Assembly: GCF_030408675.1 (NCBI RefSeq)
Contig: NZ_CP047200.1
Location: forward strand, 1,550,001-1,614,000
DNA from: Corynebacterium durum
GTDB lineage: Bacteria > Actinomycetota > Actinomycetes > Mycobacteriales > Mycobacteriaceae
DNA length: 64,000 bases
Direction: 5' to 3'
Shown here: positions 36,835-46,176 of the stretch, in pieces
Layout: each line of letters opens with the position of its first letter
Numbering within the stretch: position 1 is the stretch's first letter
Made by a program: the position numbers and the translations under genes
Notes under the pieces: model-generated
The model's input: the letters and a program-made list of their open reading frames with translations, nothing else
Told to the model about the DNA's origin: nothing
Databases searched by the model: none

Positions 36835-38468
36835 TAGCGCTCCGACCGCATCTGTTGTAGCGCCGACCCCTCAGCACCCATGCGTGAGGCATCACGACGC
36901 CCCATGCGACCGCTCCGCTCCGATGATTCCGCACTCGGACTTTCGCCTCGGCGCGAAACTTGATCTTCTCCGCTGGTGGTGACGGAGGCGTTTTCGGCAC
37001 CAAGCGCGTGCCGACCACGACGGCTTTCCTGACGATCCCCATCCAACACAGTTGCAGAGCGGTTACGAGTACTGGTGGCCGTTGCCGTGGCGGTACTTCC
37101 CAGCGAGGCCGAAACGGAACTCATTGGCGCAACAGTTCGTGCGCGGCGTTTCCCACCCTGAGAACGCGCCGTCGGTGCTGAAGTAGGCGATGCTGCCGGC
37201 GCTGATGAAGGTTGCCGCAGGTTTGAGGAGTTCCCCTGATGCGAATTACTGTGTATTTCACGATGCGCTTCGCGCTGAGGCTTGCCAGTTTGTCGCGGCA
37301 TCATCTGTGTTATGTCGGTGGCTGGGGTTGGCGGCGTCGGCTGCAGCGGCGTGGCCTGTGGGCGCGCAGATTCAGAATAGGCATGCCGGGACCGCTCTTG
37401 CTGGTTCTCACGCAACTCGTGGCGGTGTTCACGTCGAAGCTGTTCCTGATGCTGCTGTTGCTCGCGTTGTGCGTGGTCATGATGGGTTTGACCACTATGT
37501 TCCCGACTGCGGTGTGACTGCTCACGCGTGCGTTCTTGCACTGGTTCTTGTTGCGGAGGTGTCTCAGCAGCCGCTGCTGGCGTAGCAACTTCCGCAGCTT
37601 TATCGGGCGAAGTTTCTGCGGCGTTGTTTTTATCCTTCTGGCGCTTTTCCATCGCTTGCTGAACTTTTTTGGCGAGCTTATCAGGCAGCGACACTGGGAG
37701 GGGCTGACCGGCAAAAATGGGTTCATCACCGCGGTAGACAAAGGTCCTGGCCACCACGTCACGTCCAAGCTCAGTCATTTGATCAGCGGTTGCATTCGGG
37801 GCGGCAATTGTCATGCGTAGCATCCAGCGCGGGCCATCCGCACCGATAATGCGGATGGTAGCTTCAGGGGCCAGGCCTACGATTTCACGGCCCCATGGAC
37901 CATGTTCGATGTGCACAATCAGCCCATCGTTGCGCATACCTTCCGCCAGTTCCTTGGTGGTCTGCCGCCATTGCCCCTCAGACCGAGGCGCAGCAAAAGC
38001 AACAGGTGTAATGCGCCCATAGGGAGTCACAATGTGCAGCATGCGGGGACCGTTGCCGTCCATCTCCACCTGGACTTCAGAGTGCAATGGGAGGGGAATT
38101 TTCAATGACCCAAGGCTGAGCGTCCCACGTGAAAAGTCAGAGAAATCGAAGTCTTCAAAAGGAACCGTATCACCATCGAAGGGTCCAACGTCACCCTCAT
38201 CAACCTCGTAATCTACGTCGTCTTCGTCCGAATAATCATCCTCCGAATAATCATCTTCTGAATAATCATCGTCCGCGTAGCTTTCATCTGGATAGTCATC
38301 GTCTGAGTAGTCATCGGAATACTCATCGTCAATATAATCCTCGTCGGCAGGGACGTCATCGTCATCTATGTAGTCGTCGTCTATCCAGACGTCGTCGTCC
38401 GATCGAACGTCGGTCGCTGAGTAACCCGACTGATCTTTTTTATTTTTGGAAAAAGGCCATAATGACAT
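36834..38468 (-). CDS. DUF3710 protein with acidic N-terminus and long disordered C-terminus
   Basis: A 544-residue cytoplasmic-looking protein in three parts. Residues about 20-105 are extremely acidic, with imperfect repeats of the type DDYSEDDYS. About 110-265 form the DUF3710 domain (SLGSLKIPLP, MLHIVTPYGRITPVAFAAPRSEGQW, HGPWGREIVG). From about 270 to the end is a Gln/His/Arg/Glu- and then Ser/Arg-rich low-complexity region. The mycobacterial counterpart, as I recall it, is about 260 residues, so the C-terminal half is an addition. It lies upstream of DUF3159 and downstream of dut, as expected. The function is unknown. Confidence 0.82.
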   Translation of the reverse strand: MSLWPFSKNKKDQSGYSATDVRSDDDVWIDDDYIDDDDVPADEDYIDDEYSDDYSDDDYPDESYADDDYSEDDYSEDDYSDEDDVDYEVDEGDVGPFDGDTVPFEDFDFSDFSRGTLSLGSLKIPLPLHSEVQVEMDGNGPRMLHIVTPYGRITPVAFAAPRSEGQWRQTTKELAEGMRNDGLIVHIEHGPWGREIVGLAPEATIRIIGADGPRWMLRMTIAAPNATADQMTELGRDVVARTFVYRGDEPIFAGQPLPVSLPDKLAKKVQQAMEKRQKDKNNAAETSPDKAAEVATPAAAAETPPQQEPVQERTREQSHRSREHSGQTHHDHAQREQQQHQEQLRREHRHELRENQQERSRHAYSESARPQATPLQPTPPTPATDITQMMPRQTGKPQREAHREIHSNSHQGNSSNLRQPSSAPAASPTSAPTARSQGGKRRARTVAPMSSVSASLGSTATATATSTRNRSATVLDGDRQESRRGRHALGAENASVTTSGEDQVSRRGESPSAESSERSGRMGRRDASRMGAEGSALQQMRSER

Positions 38469-38530
38469 GTCTTAGTTCCTTAACGTCCATGCAAGTCTAG
38501 CGAGCACCCTATCAGTTCAGTTCGTTGTCG

Positions 38531-38992
38531 TTATATTCCTGAAGAGCCGTACCCCTGTTCGCCACGCTCAGTGGTGTCCAACTCGTCCACTTCCTCAAAG
38601 TCCACAAGCTCTACTTTTTGGACCACAAGCTGGGCGATTCGATCACCACGTTTGATAACAAAAGGTTCACTAGGGTCAAGGTTAATCAAACATACTTTGA
38701 TCTCACCACGGTAGTCTGCGTCGATTGTGCCTGGGGCGTTGACAATGCTCAACCCATGCCGCGCAGCTAACCCCGAACGCGGATGTACTAACCCCACCAT
38801 TCCTAGTGGCAGCGCAATGGCAATACCGGTGCCTACCAGCAACCGCTCGCCCGGATGGATGATGACATCAGTGGTGGCAGACAAATCTACCCCCGCATCC
38901 CCTCGATGGGCGCGCTGCGGGACAGGGATGTCAGGATCCAGCCGACGTAGCTTAATGGTGGCGGGGTAATGACTATCGTTGTTAACGCTCAC
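38531..38992 (-). CDS. dut: dUTP diphosphatase
   Basis: Dut hydrolyses dUTP to dUMP, keeping uracil out of DNA and feeding thymidylate synthesis. The 153-residue trimeric-type enzyme contains its motifs in order: [48 protein letters not shown] and the C-terminal [13 protein letters not shown] 38992 gives the usual length; an in-frame extension to 39028 would overlap the promoter of the divergent gene. Confidence 0.96.
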   Translation of the reverse strand: MSVNNDSHYPATIKLRRLDPDIPVPQRAHRGDAGVDLSATTDVIIHPGERLLVGTGIAIALPLGMVGLVHPRSGLAARHGLSIVNAPGTIDADYRGEIKVCLINLDPSEPFVIKRGDRIAQLVVQKVELVDFEEVDELDTTERGEQGYGSSGI

Positions 38993-39069
38993 GCCTAATA
39001 CGATACGCACGAAACCACCCATATTCACAGCTTCACAACCACTAACGCCAGCACAGCCGTCGCGTCAAG

Positions 39070-39083
39070 TAAACTATTAACCC
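39070..39083 (+). promoter_or_regulatory. -10 element of a probable leaderless DUF3093 transcript
   Basis: TAAACT (39070-39075) is 8 bases before the GTG at 39084. No ribosome site exists. The arrangement closely matches that before rnd. Confidence 0.5.
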
Positions 39084-39596
39084 GTGACTGACGCGATCTC
39101 CGACGCCACTAAGGTCTTGTACCGCGAAAAGCAGTGGGTTCCATGGTATTGGTGGTTCCTTGCCGCGTTTATCGTGGCACTAACCACAGCGCAGCTGGCA
39201 CATAATCGCAGCATATTGTGGATCTACATCCCTGCCGCCATACTCACTGCGGCGGCGGCATGGGTGTTGCTGTCCTTATCTTCCACAGTAGTCACTGTGG
39301 AAGAGGATTCTGACGGAGTACGTTGGCTTGGAACGCGCAACGCGATTCTGCCCCACACCGTGGTCTCGCGCTGCCTGGCTGTACCCACGACAGCAAAGCG
39401 GAACGCAATGGGACGTCAGCTTGACCCCGCAGCCTTTGTGGTCTCGCATGGATGGGTCCCCGAAATGGCGATGTTTGTGCTCGATGATCCAGACGACCCC
39501 ACGCCCTACTGGCTGATCAGCACACGCAATCCTGAAAACCTTCTCAAGGCTTTTGTACCAGCGTTACTACAGGGCGACAGTTCAGCTGATACGTAG
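39084..39596 (+). CDS. DUF3093 membrane protein
   Basis: A 170-residue protein with two N-terminal membrane helices (about 20-38 and 45-65) and a cytoplasmic domain of the DUF3093 type; the YREKQWVPWYWWF start and the TRNPENLLKAF end are typical. It is conserved next to dut in mycobacteria. Function unknown. Confidence 0.85.
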   Translation: MTDAISDATKVLYREKQWVPWYWWFLAAFIVALTTAQLAHNRSILWIYIPAAILTAAAAWVLLSLSSTVVTVEEDSDGVRWLGTRNAILPHTVVSRCLAVPTTAKRNAMGRQLDPAAFVVSHGWVPEMAMFVLDDPDDPTPYWLISTRNPENLLKAFVPALLQGDSSADT

Positions 39597-39607
39597 AACG
39601 CATACGT

Positions 39608-39654
39608 AAAGCCGCAGATTGTTGTTACCCCCGCAACACGCAATCTGCGGCTTT
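39608..39654. terminator. Bidirectional terminator between DUF3093 and DUF4193
   Basis: AAAGCCGCAGATTG (39608-39621) pairs perfectly with CAATCTGCGGCTTT (39641-39654), with A on one flank and T on the other, between convergent genes. Confidence 0.85.
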
Positions 39655-39670
39655 ATTGGTGGAACCCGGC

Positions 39671-39964
39671 CTAAGCGCAGTCAAGGCAAATGATGGAGCC
39701 GTCTTCCTCAATGTGAGAAATACGATTGCGGCGTTGCACGAGGAAGCAGCTGGAGCATGTGAATTCGTCTTCGCGGCGAGGCACAACTGTCACATTCAGC
39801 TCCTCGCCAGACAAATCGACCGAGGGAAGGTCAAACGGCTCGACGATTTCACCATCGTCGTCCATGCCGTTTGAGGCGTTTTCAGCAGCCTTAAGACCTT
39901 CAAGAGAGTCAGTTTCCAACTCATCTTCGGCGCGACGGCGGGGGGCGTCGTAATCAGTAGCCAT
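39671..39964 (-). CDS. DUF4193 zinc-ribbon-like protein
   Basis: A 97-residue acidic protein ending in a CSSC...CLDC pair typical of a zinc ribbon. The family (DUF4193) is conserved in actinobacteria beside dut and suhB. The N-terminal part is charged with RRRAEDELETDSLEGLK. A nucleic-acid or protein-binding role is plausible from the zinc ribbon but unproven. Confidence 0.88.
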   Translation of the reverse strand: MATDYDAPRRRAEDELETDSLEGLKAAENASNGMDDDGEIVEPFDLPSVDLSGEELNVTVVPRREDEFTCSSCFLVQRRNRISHIEEDGSIICLDCA

Positions 39965-40116
39965 ACCTGTTATGTCCTTCCGCTATGTTGGGTGTTCCGG
40001 TGCATCATACACGCACCGGGCTAGGCAACGTATCGACGCGCATATTAAGCCACATTTCACTCGTTGTCATATCTACACAGAAAAAAATTTGTTTCCGCAG
40101 TTCGGCGTGTCGCGAT

Positions 40117-40956
40117 TCAGTGAGCCAACGGCTTCAGTGCGCCTATTGACTGCAGCAGTGCGTACATCTCTTCGGCCACCTCTGGAGCAGCGACAACAAT
40201 GATCTCACCAGCGCTGCCCGGCATGGATGGCGACGGGGCCCACACTTTTGCACCAGCCTCTTGGGCGATGAGCAGACCAGCCGCAAAATCCCAGGCGTTC
40301 AACCCATGCTCGTAGTACGCGTCAACTCGCCCAGCAGCAACCGCACACAGGTCGAGGGCCGCACTGCCGAAACGTCGAATGTCACGTATATGAGGCAGGA
40401 TATTATCCAGCAACGATGCTTGCACGGCGCGTCGAGAAGCGTCATAGCCGAAACCTGTTGCGACAAGGGCGGTGTGGAGTTCGCTTTTCGACGTCACCCG
40501 CAACCGCTGCTTCTGACCAGCCTGCTGCAGCCACGCTCCCTCATCGTGTGCAGCGTGAAAAAGTTCCCCTGTCTGCACATTCACGACCGCACCTGCGATA
40601 ATCTCTCCTCCGTATTCGGCGGCAATGGAGACCGCATACTGCGGAATGCCGTAGAGAAAATTGACGGTCCCATCAATCGGGTCCACAATCCAGGTGACGC
40701 CGGACTTTGAGGAACGGTTACCACCCTCCTCCCCCAGCAACCCGTCCTCTGGACGTAACTGCGCCAGCTGATCAGCAATGTAGTCTTCAGCAGACTTATC
40801 CACGATGGTGACTGGATCAACATCGGAGCTTTTCGTTGTGGTGACCTCGTCCAAGCTGACAATCTCGGCGCGCTGGCGCGTGATGAGTTCCGCCGCGCCA
40901 ACCGCGATCGTAGTAGCTGTTTCCATTAAAGAAGTAGGATTGACCATGGGTTCCAT
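40117..40956 (-). CDS. suhB: Inositol monophosphatase family protein SuhB
   Basis: A magnesium-dependent phosphatase of the IMPase family, probably releasing inositol from inositol phosphate for PI and mycothiol. The 279-residue protein carries metal-site motifs GEEGG, WIVDPIDGTVNFLYG and, near the C-terminus, LNAWDFAAGLLIAQEAGA. The start is uncertain: ATG 40956 has a GGGTGGG stretch upstream; 40947 and 41001 are alternatives. It is divergent from ppgK. Confidence 0.93.
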   Translation of the reverse strand: MEPMVNPTSLMETATTIAVGAAELITRQRAEIVSLDEVTTTKSSDVDPVTIVDKSAEDYIADQLAQLRPEDGLLGEEGGNRSSKSGVTWIVDPIDGTVNFLYGIPQYAVSIAAEYGGEIIAGAVVNVQTGELFHAAHDEGAWLQQAGQKQRLRVTSKSELHTALVATGFGYDASRRAVQASLLDNILPHIRDIRRFGSAALDLCAVAAGRVDAYYEHGLNAWDFAAGLLIAQEAGAKVWAPSPSMPGSAGEIIVVAAPEVAEEMYALLQSIGALKPLAH

Positions 40957-41007
40957 TGTGTACCCACCCATGCATCTTTTCCATATCATTTCTGCCAACA
41001 ATGTGGC

Positions 41008-41019
41008 TACAATGAGTGC
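41008..41019 (+). promoter_or_regulatory. -10 element of a probable leaderless ppgK transcript
   Basis: TACAAT (41008-41013) lies 6 bases before the ppgK ATG, preceded by GGC as in the rnd promoter. There is no ribosome binding site. Confidence 0.5.
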
Positions 41020-41772
41020 ATGAGCAAAATTGGTTTTGGCATTGACGTGGGCGGATCGGGCATCAAAGGGGCCCGAGTAGATCTAGAAACCGGCGAATTT
41101 GTCGGTGATCGCATCAAGATTCTTACCCCTAAACCCGCCACTACTGACGCCGTCGCAGAAACCATCGTTGCCATCCTGAACCAGGCTGGGTGGGATGGTC
41201 CCGTGGGCATCACCCTCCCCTCCGTGGTGAAGAACCAGCACGCACACACCGCCGCAAACATTGATCCAAGCTGGGTCAACACTGATCTCACCGAGCTTTT
41301 TTCCTGGCACCTTCCAGAACGTCGAGTCCATGTACTCAATGATGCCGATGCCGCCGGTCTTGCCGAGGTTAAGTTCGGCCACCCTGATGCTTCCCATGGC
41401 TCCGTCATCATGCTGACCTTTGGCACCGGCATCGGCTCAGCCTTCTTCCAAGATGGTGTCTTATTCCCTAACACCGAGTTGGGGCATCTCGCTTTCAAGA
41501 ACTCTGAGGTGGAAAAATATGCCTCATCTGCCGTTAAAGATAACGAGGAACTTTCCTACACCCAATGGGCTAAACGAGTCTCAAAGGTTCTCACTGAGTT
41601 TGAGCGCCTGTTCTGGCCCTCGCTGTTCATCGCCGGTGGCGGTATTTCCCGCAAATCAGAAAAATGGATACCTAAACTGACATCCACAACGCCAGTCGTC
41701 GCTGCAGAACTACGCAATCGCGCAGGTATTGTTGGTGCAGCAATGGCTGTTGAACAGGGCCTCCTGCCCTAA
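41020..41772 (+). CDS. ppgK: Polyphosphate glucokinase
   Basis: PpgK phosphorylates glucose using polyphosphate (and often ATP) as donor. The 250-residue ROK-type protein begins GFGIDVGGSGIKGARVD (phosphate-1 motif), has VLNDADAAGLAE with the catalytic Asp, and MLTFGTGIGSAFF. It is between suhB and sigA exactly as in mycobacteria. Confidence 0.95.
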   Translation: MSKIGFGIDVGGSGIKGARVDLETGEFVGDRIKILTPKPATTDAVAETIVAILNQAGWDGPVGITLPSVVKNQHAHTAANIDPSWVNTDLTELFSWHLPERRVHVLNDADAAGLAEVKFGHPDASHGSVIMLTFGTGIGSAFFQDGVLFPNTELGHLAFKNSEVEKYASSAVKDNEELSYTQWAKRVSKVLTEFERLFWPSLFIAGGGISRKSEKWIPKLTSTTPVVAAELRNRAGIVGAAMAVEQGLLP

Positions 41773-42090
41773 CCCAAAGGCCGGGCAACCTCAAAGAGAG
41801 TGGTTCTTATCACTCCCTTTGATGACGTGCGGTTTTTCCCACGAGGCCCCCTTATTTCAACCTCTATGGGAATGTTGCTATATACTGGTGTGTTGACCGT
41901 GGACAACAGTTGACCGTCGTTTCAGATTCGCCCCCGCCTTTTATGAGGCATTCAACCAGCATATTGGGTAGAAACACCGACGCGCTTAACTATTTCTCCC
42001 ATCAGCATTGCCTACGCAATGCGTGGACATCGCGCCACGCGGGACGCAGGTGATGCCATATTGACGAGCAATTGAAGCGAAAGGGCGTAC
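41773..42090 (+). promoter_or_regulatory. Long leader/promoter region of sigA
   Basis: This 318-base gap has no gene. Just after ppgK a stem (41791-41802 with 41811-41822) could act as a terminator, though no T run follows. A candidate sigma-A promoter is TTCAAC (41856-41861), 19-base spacer, TATACT (41881-41886). Downstream, the nonamer GTTGACCGT occurs twice (41892-41900 and 41909-41917), spaced 17 bases, a possible regulator site. GAAAGGG precedes the GTG at 42091. Confidence 0.4.
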
Positions 42091-43725
42091 GTGGCAGCCA
42101 CTGATCGTTCAGACTTGGCACAATCCGAGGGTGCAGCAAACTCCGCTCAAGGCACAGCTGTCAAAAAGACAGCTGCCAAAAAGTCAGCGGTAAAGAAAAC
42201 TGCCCGCAAATCCGCGCGTAAGGCTTCACCCCGTGCGGCTCGTTCTGCTGCCGCAGACTCGGTGTCAACCCCAGAAACCACCGCCGATGCCGCTGAGGGA
42301 GCGGCCCCAGCGAAAAAGGCGGCAGTGAAAAAGACAGCCAAGAAGGCAGCAAAGAAAACTGCCAAAAAAACGGCGAAAAAGACAACCCGCAAATCCGCAG
42401 CGAAAAAGACAGCCGTCAAGAAAACCTCTCCCAAGAAGGTTGCGGCCAAAAAAGCTGATGACGCTGTTGTTGATGAAATTGTGGATAGTACAACACTTGA
42501 CGCCTCCGCTGACAGCATGGGTGACGAGCAAGACTTCGACGGCGCCATTGATAATGATGGCATTGATACGGACAGCATCGACGATGACGACGATGCTGAC
42601 TTCCTGGGTAACCCCCTGCCCGCCGACGATGATCACGAAGATATTGACGACGATCTTGATGACATGGGCGACCGCTCGGCAACTGAGGACAGCGACTCTG
42701 AAGACGAGGATGACGACGGATCCTCAGTGTGGGACGAGGATGAGTCCGCCGCGCTACGTCAAGCCCGAAAAGATGCGGAACTGACAGCCTCGGCCGACTC
42801 TGTGCGCGCCTATCTCAAGCAGATAGGTAAAGTGGCGCTGCTCAACGCTGAGCAGGAAGTATCACTGGCTAAGCGCATTGAGGCTGGTCTCTACGCCACC
42901 TACCGCATGGAACAGATGGAGGAGGCGTACGCCGCTGGCGACAAAGATGCCAAGCTTACCCCTGCAGTGAAACGCGATCTGCGCGCCATCGCACGCGACG
43001 GCCGTAAAGCCAAAAACCATCTGTTGGAGGCAAACCTCCGTCTGGTGGTGAGCCTGGCTAAGCGCTACACCGGTCGTGGCATGGCCTTCCTGGACCTGAT
43101 TCAAGAAGGAAACCTGGGTCTGATCCGCGCCGTCGAAAAATTCGATTACACAAAGGGCTACAAATTCTCGACGTACGCCACGTGGTGGATTCGGCAGGCC
43201 ATTACTCGTGCGATGGCTGACCAGGCACGCACGATCCGCATTCCGGTACACATGGTGGAAGTCATTAACAAACTTGGCCGCATCCAGCGTGAACTTCTTC
43301 AGGATTTAGGCCGCGAACCGACCCCCTACGAGCTGTCCAAAGAAATGGACATCACAGAGGAGAAGGTTCTGGAAATCCAACAGTACGCACGTGAACCCAT
43401 CTCGCTTGATCAGACCATTGGCGATGAAGGAGATAGCCAGCTGGGCGACTTCATTGAAGACTCCGAAGCGGTTGTCGCCGTGGATGCGGTGTCGTTCACC
43501 CTTCTGCAGGATCAACTGCAGGACGTGTTGCACACGCTGTCGGACCGCGAAGCCGGCGTGGTGAAGCTCCGCTTCGGACTTACCGATGGCATGCCTCGCA
43601 CCTTGGACGAAATCGGCCAGGTCTACGGTGTGACCCGCGAACGTATCCGCCAGATCGAATCAAAGACAATGTCTAAGCTACGCCACCCATCACGCTCCCA
43701 GGTACTGCGTGACTACCTAGAGTGA
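42091..43725 (+). CDS. sigA: Primary RNA polymerase sigma factor SigA
   Basis: SigA directs housekeeping transcription. The 544-residue protein has an N-terminal histone-H1-like Lys/Ala stretch (about 20-50 and 73-127, repeats of AKKT), an acidic region (about 128-225), then regions 1.2-4. Region 2 reads [16 protein letters not shown] through [14 protein letters not shown], and region 4 carries the helix-turn-helix [20 protein letters not shown]. The GTG start has GAAAGGG upstream. The core is nearly identical in type to mycobacterial SigA. A strong terminator follows. Confidence 0.98.
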   Translation: MAATDRSDLAQSEGAANSAQGTAVKKTAAKKSAVKKTARKSARKASPRAARSAAADSVSTPETTADAAEGAAPAKKAAVKKTAKKAAKKTAKKTAKKTTRKSAAKKTAVKKTSPKKVAAKKADDAVVDEIVDSTTLDASADSMGDEQDFDGAIDNDGIDTDSIDDDDDADFLGNPLPADDDHEDIDDDLDDMGDRSATEDSDSEDEDDDGSSVWDEDESAALRQARKDAELTASADSVRAYLKQIGKVALLNAEQEVSLAKRIEAGLYATYRMEQMEEAYAAGDKDAKLTPAVKRDLRAIARDGRKAKNHLLEANLRLVVSLAKRYTGRGMAFLDLIQEGNLGLIRAVEKFDYTKGYKFSTYATWWIRQAITRAMADQARTIRIPVHMVEVINKLGRIQRELLQDLGREPTPYELSKEMDITEEKVLEIQQYAREPISLDQTIGDEGDSQLGDFIEDSEAVVAVDAVSFTLLQDQLQDVLHTLSDREAGVVKLRFGLTDGMPRTLDEIGQVYGVTRERIRQIESKTMSKLRHPSRSQVLRDYLE

Positions 43726-43741
43726 CGCTCCTTGCTTGCGC

Positions 43742-43790
43742 AACAGAACCCGCCACCTGCTTTACGATTGAGGGTGGCGGGTTCTGTTAT
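43742..43790 (+). terminator. Strong terminator after sigA
   Basis: AACAGAACCCGCCACC (43742-43757) pairs perfectly with GGTGGCGGGTTCTGTT (43773-43788). It lies between the convergent sigA and DUF418 genes and may serve both. Confidence 0.85.
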
Positions 43791-43809
43791 CCAAAGAAGA
43801 CTCACGTAG

Positions 43810-45201
43810 CTAGCGATCAACTGGCGGTTGAAAATGCCCCGGCCGTGGTGCAGGCGTTGATGGCCCATCATGATGGGAGGCGTAGGGCTGCACATGCAGG
43901 GGCTGCATCGGTGCAATCAGACCTCCTGGATACTGGCTGTACAATCCATTTTTGCCATAAGACAACCGCCGATGCACCGCTTCAAAGGGGCCAGGTTTAC
44001 CGAGAAGTTCCATGATCCACGCTGCGAAAAGGGTCACGAGCCAGACGCCGATAGCGATAATTGTGCTAAAAAACGCTCCTCTATCATGTCCATAGTTCAG
44101 TATAAATGGTGCCGTGATGATGAAGAAGACAATACTTTGCAGCAGATAGCCAGTCATTGAACGCTTACCCAAAGCACATATCATGCGAACAAACAACGGA
44201 ATCTTCGGTGTTTCCCCCTGTTGGCCTCCGGCGTTAATTCGACGCTGTAGTGGAAGCGTAGCAAGCGCAGCCATGGCAACAAAACCGGGTCCAGTATAAA
44301 TTCCAATCATGGTATTCATCAGCGCAAAGGAAGAATTCACTTTATTGGAAAAAACACCAATATCACTAAAACCAAGAGGCATACCAATACCTATGATAAT
44401 AAAACCCGATACAAAAGCAGCAATAAGAAGTTGCTTTTTAAATTCCTCAACGCGGCCAAGAACATTATGCCTCGCTGCAACGAACCCTAGAATCATCACC
44501 GGGATAAGAGGTGCCACAACCAGAAAAAAGATGATCGCTTGAGCCAGCAAAGCAAGAGCACCTGTCTGCAAAACCTCAGGATACGTGTTAGCTATTCCTG
44601 ATTGAGTTTGGGCAAGAAATGAGTTTTGCGAGTTGCTGTTAGAAATATTAGTGATGCTATCAGAGAAGATCGCTACCAGTATAGCACCCGCCACGGCAAA
44701 AACCACCCAAAAGGCAGCAACGCCTCCAGCTATCCACAACATTACCTTGTCTGACACCCCGATCATCAGCCCCAATAAAATGCCTACACAACCATAGAGA
44801 AACATGATGTCACCAAAAAATATGAACACCATATGAAACGCCCCGAAAAGGGCGAGGAATCCGTAGCGTCGTGCAAGCACGCCTCGCGCTTTTCCGATGG
44901 GATATTGCTTGCGATATAAGCTCATGGCAATCATCCCAACGCCATACCCCATCAGCGTTGCAAACATGGGCAATCCACGAACATGGACGAACATATTTTC
45001 CAGAACAATAGTCACTTTATCCCACACACTATTATTCAAGATCCCGCCTGACGATGCGCCAGGCAGCGGTGCTCGAGGCGACAACCATGCAGTTGTAACG
45101 TTCGCCATCGCAATGCCCAGCAACGTTAATCCACGAGCGAAATCAGGTGCTATTAGTCGTGTTGCTGGTTCAGTACCTTGTTGCGTGGGTAATACTGACA
45201 T
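43810..45201 (-). CDS. DUF418-family membrane protein
   Basis: A 463-residue polytopic protein with about ten membrane helices. The LIAPDFARGLTLLGIAMAN start and the C-terminal GKRSMTGYLLQSIVFF are typical of DUF418 proteins, which are related in fold to acyltransferase-3-type membrane proteins; no substrate is known. The tail is Pro/His-rich. ATG 45201 has AGAGGA about 9 bases upstream. The coding region is clearly more AT-rich by eye than sigA or dxs, suggesting a different origin. Confidence 0.85.
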   Translation of the reverse strand: MSVLPTQQGTEPATRLIAPDFARGLTLLGIAMANVTTAWLSPRAPLPGASSGGILNNSVWDKVTIVLENMFVHVRGLPMFATLMGYGVGMIAMSLYRKQYPIGKARGVLARRYGFLALFGAFHMVFIFFGDIMFLYGCVGILLGLMIGVSDKVMLWIAGGVAAFWVVFAVAGAILVAIFSDSITNISNSNSQNSFLAQTQSGIANTYPEVLQTGALALLAQAIIFFLVVAPLIPVMILGFVAARHNVLGRVEEFKKQLLIAAFVSGFIIIGIGMPLGFSDIGVFSNKVNSSFALMNTMIGIYTGPGFVAMAALATLPLQRRINAGGQQGETPKIPLFVRMICALGKRSMTGYLLQSIVFFIITAPFILNYGHDRGAFFSTIIAIGVWLVTLFAAWIMELLGKPGPFEAVHRRLSYGKNGLYSQYPGGLIAPMQPLHVQPYASHHDGPSTPAPRPGHFQPPVDR

Positions 45202-45290
45202 TTCATTCCTCTAATTTTGCTTTTATGGCAACGCACAGTCAAGGATACTCTTCCACCTAAGCAACTCAAGAGCAACTGATGGAAGAAAAA

Positions 45291-45329
45291 CTGCACGCAC
45301 CCAACATTAAAGCGATTGGGCACGTGCAG
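45291..45329 (-). terminator. Terminator after the Gln/Gly-rich membrane protein gene
   Basis: CTGCACGCACCCAA (45291-45304) pairs with TTGGGCACGTGCAG (45316-45329) with one weak pair, followed on the minus strand by TTTTTC. Confidence 0.85.
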
Positions 45330-45374
45330 CCATGTCCACTGCTATGCGCAATAATTATACGAGCCAGCTAAATA

Positions 45375-46058
45375 CTAGCCACCTAAGGCGTCTTGTACGG
45401 CATCATTAATGCACTGCTGCTGCGCCGATGAGTTAGTAGGGTAATCATTTTGGCATTTCTGGATTGCTTCGCCAGAATTTGCCATTAAAATAGAGAAGCC
45501 AATGATCCCTATAACAAAAAGTGCTGTTGTAAGGCCAGAGATGATCAAAGATGCAACGGACATGCCCATGCGACGATAGGGACCTTGAATTTTCTTGGCC
45601 CTCAGAACCGCAATAATACTAAGAATTAAGCCGACGAGCGCGGGTAGCCATGCTATGATTAGGCCAATGATGCTGATAGCAAATACAATTGCGGCAATGG
45701 ACAGTCCCAGCGCCCACGGCGCTAGCGTATTTCTTTCCTGAATTTCAACACCGCCATACGCAGGTGCACTGGGATATCCCCCGGCACCATATGAGCCAGA
45801 AGTATTTTCTGCACCCGGGTAACTGGGGTACCCAGTGCCCGCTGGTTGTGCACTTGGCTGACCAAAATCTTGTTGACCGTATCCCTGCTGGCCGGATGTT
45901 GCTTGGCTGTACTCTGGCCCAGAACTACCTTGGCCAAATTCCTGGCCGTAGTTTTGCTGTCCAGCCTGGTAGCCACCATTGGCAGCGCCGGTGTTCTGGG
46001 GATCGTTGGAGCCATAAGGCTGCCCAGTGGATCCGTACGGGTTATCTGGTGTGCTCAT
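45375..46058 (-). CDS. DUF4190-like membrane protein with Gly/Gln/Tyr-rich N-terminus
   Basis: A 227-residue protein. Residues 1-110 are low-complexity (Gly, Gln, Asn, Ser, Pro, Tyr; repeats such as QQGYGQQDFGQ). Two or three helices follow (about 115-190: LAPWALGLSIAAIVFAISIIG; MSVASLIISGLTTALFVIGIIGF), the layout of DUF4190 proteins, and then a short Cys-containing extracytoplasmic end (KCQNDYPTNSSAQQQCIND). ATG 46058 is supported by AAAGGAT; longer frames are not. The function is unknown. Confidence 0.82.
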   Translation of the reverse strand: MSTPDNPYGSTGQPYGSNDPQNTGAANGGYQAGQQNYGQEFGQGSSGPEYSQATSGQQGYGQQDFGQPSAQPAGTGYPSYPGAENTSGSYGAGGYPSAPAYGGVEIQERNTLAPWALGLSIAAIVFAISIIGLIIAWLPALVGLILSIIAVLRAKKIQGPYRRMGMSVASLIISGLTTALFVIGIIGFSILMANSGEAIQKCQNDYPTNSSAQQQCINDAVQDALGG

Positions 46059-46176
46059 ACATATCCTTTCGGGATGTGGTTCAAATAAAACTGTTCGACA
46101 ATTTTCGCGAGGAATGTGGCCAACAGCACTTGAACCTTCGTGCACGCACCACTCTACCAATTGTTAGGGTATGATC

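Noticed and set aside
38219-38330. Short tandem repeats in the DUF3710 gene considered as a CRISPR-like array
   Set aside because: The 15-base units are in frame, without spacers, and encode an acidic peptide repeat.
42140-42460. Lys/Ala repeats at the start of sigA considered a frameshift or a separate histone-like gene
   Set aside because: The frame is continuous into the sigma core, and mycobacterial SigA has a similar basic then acidic N-terminus.
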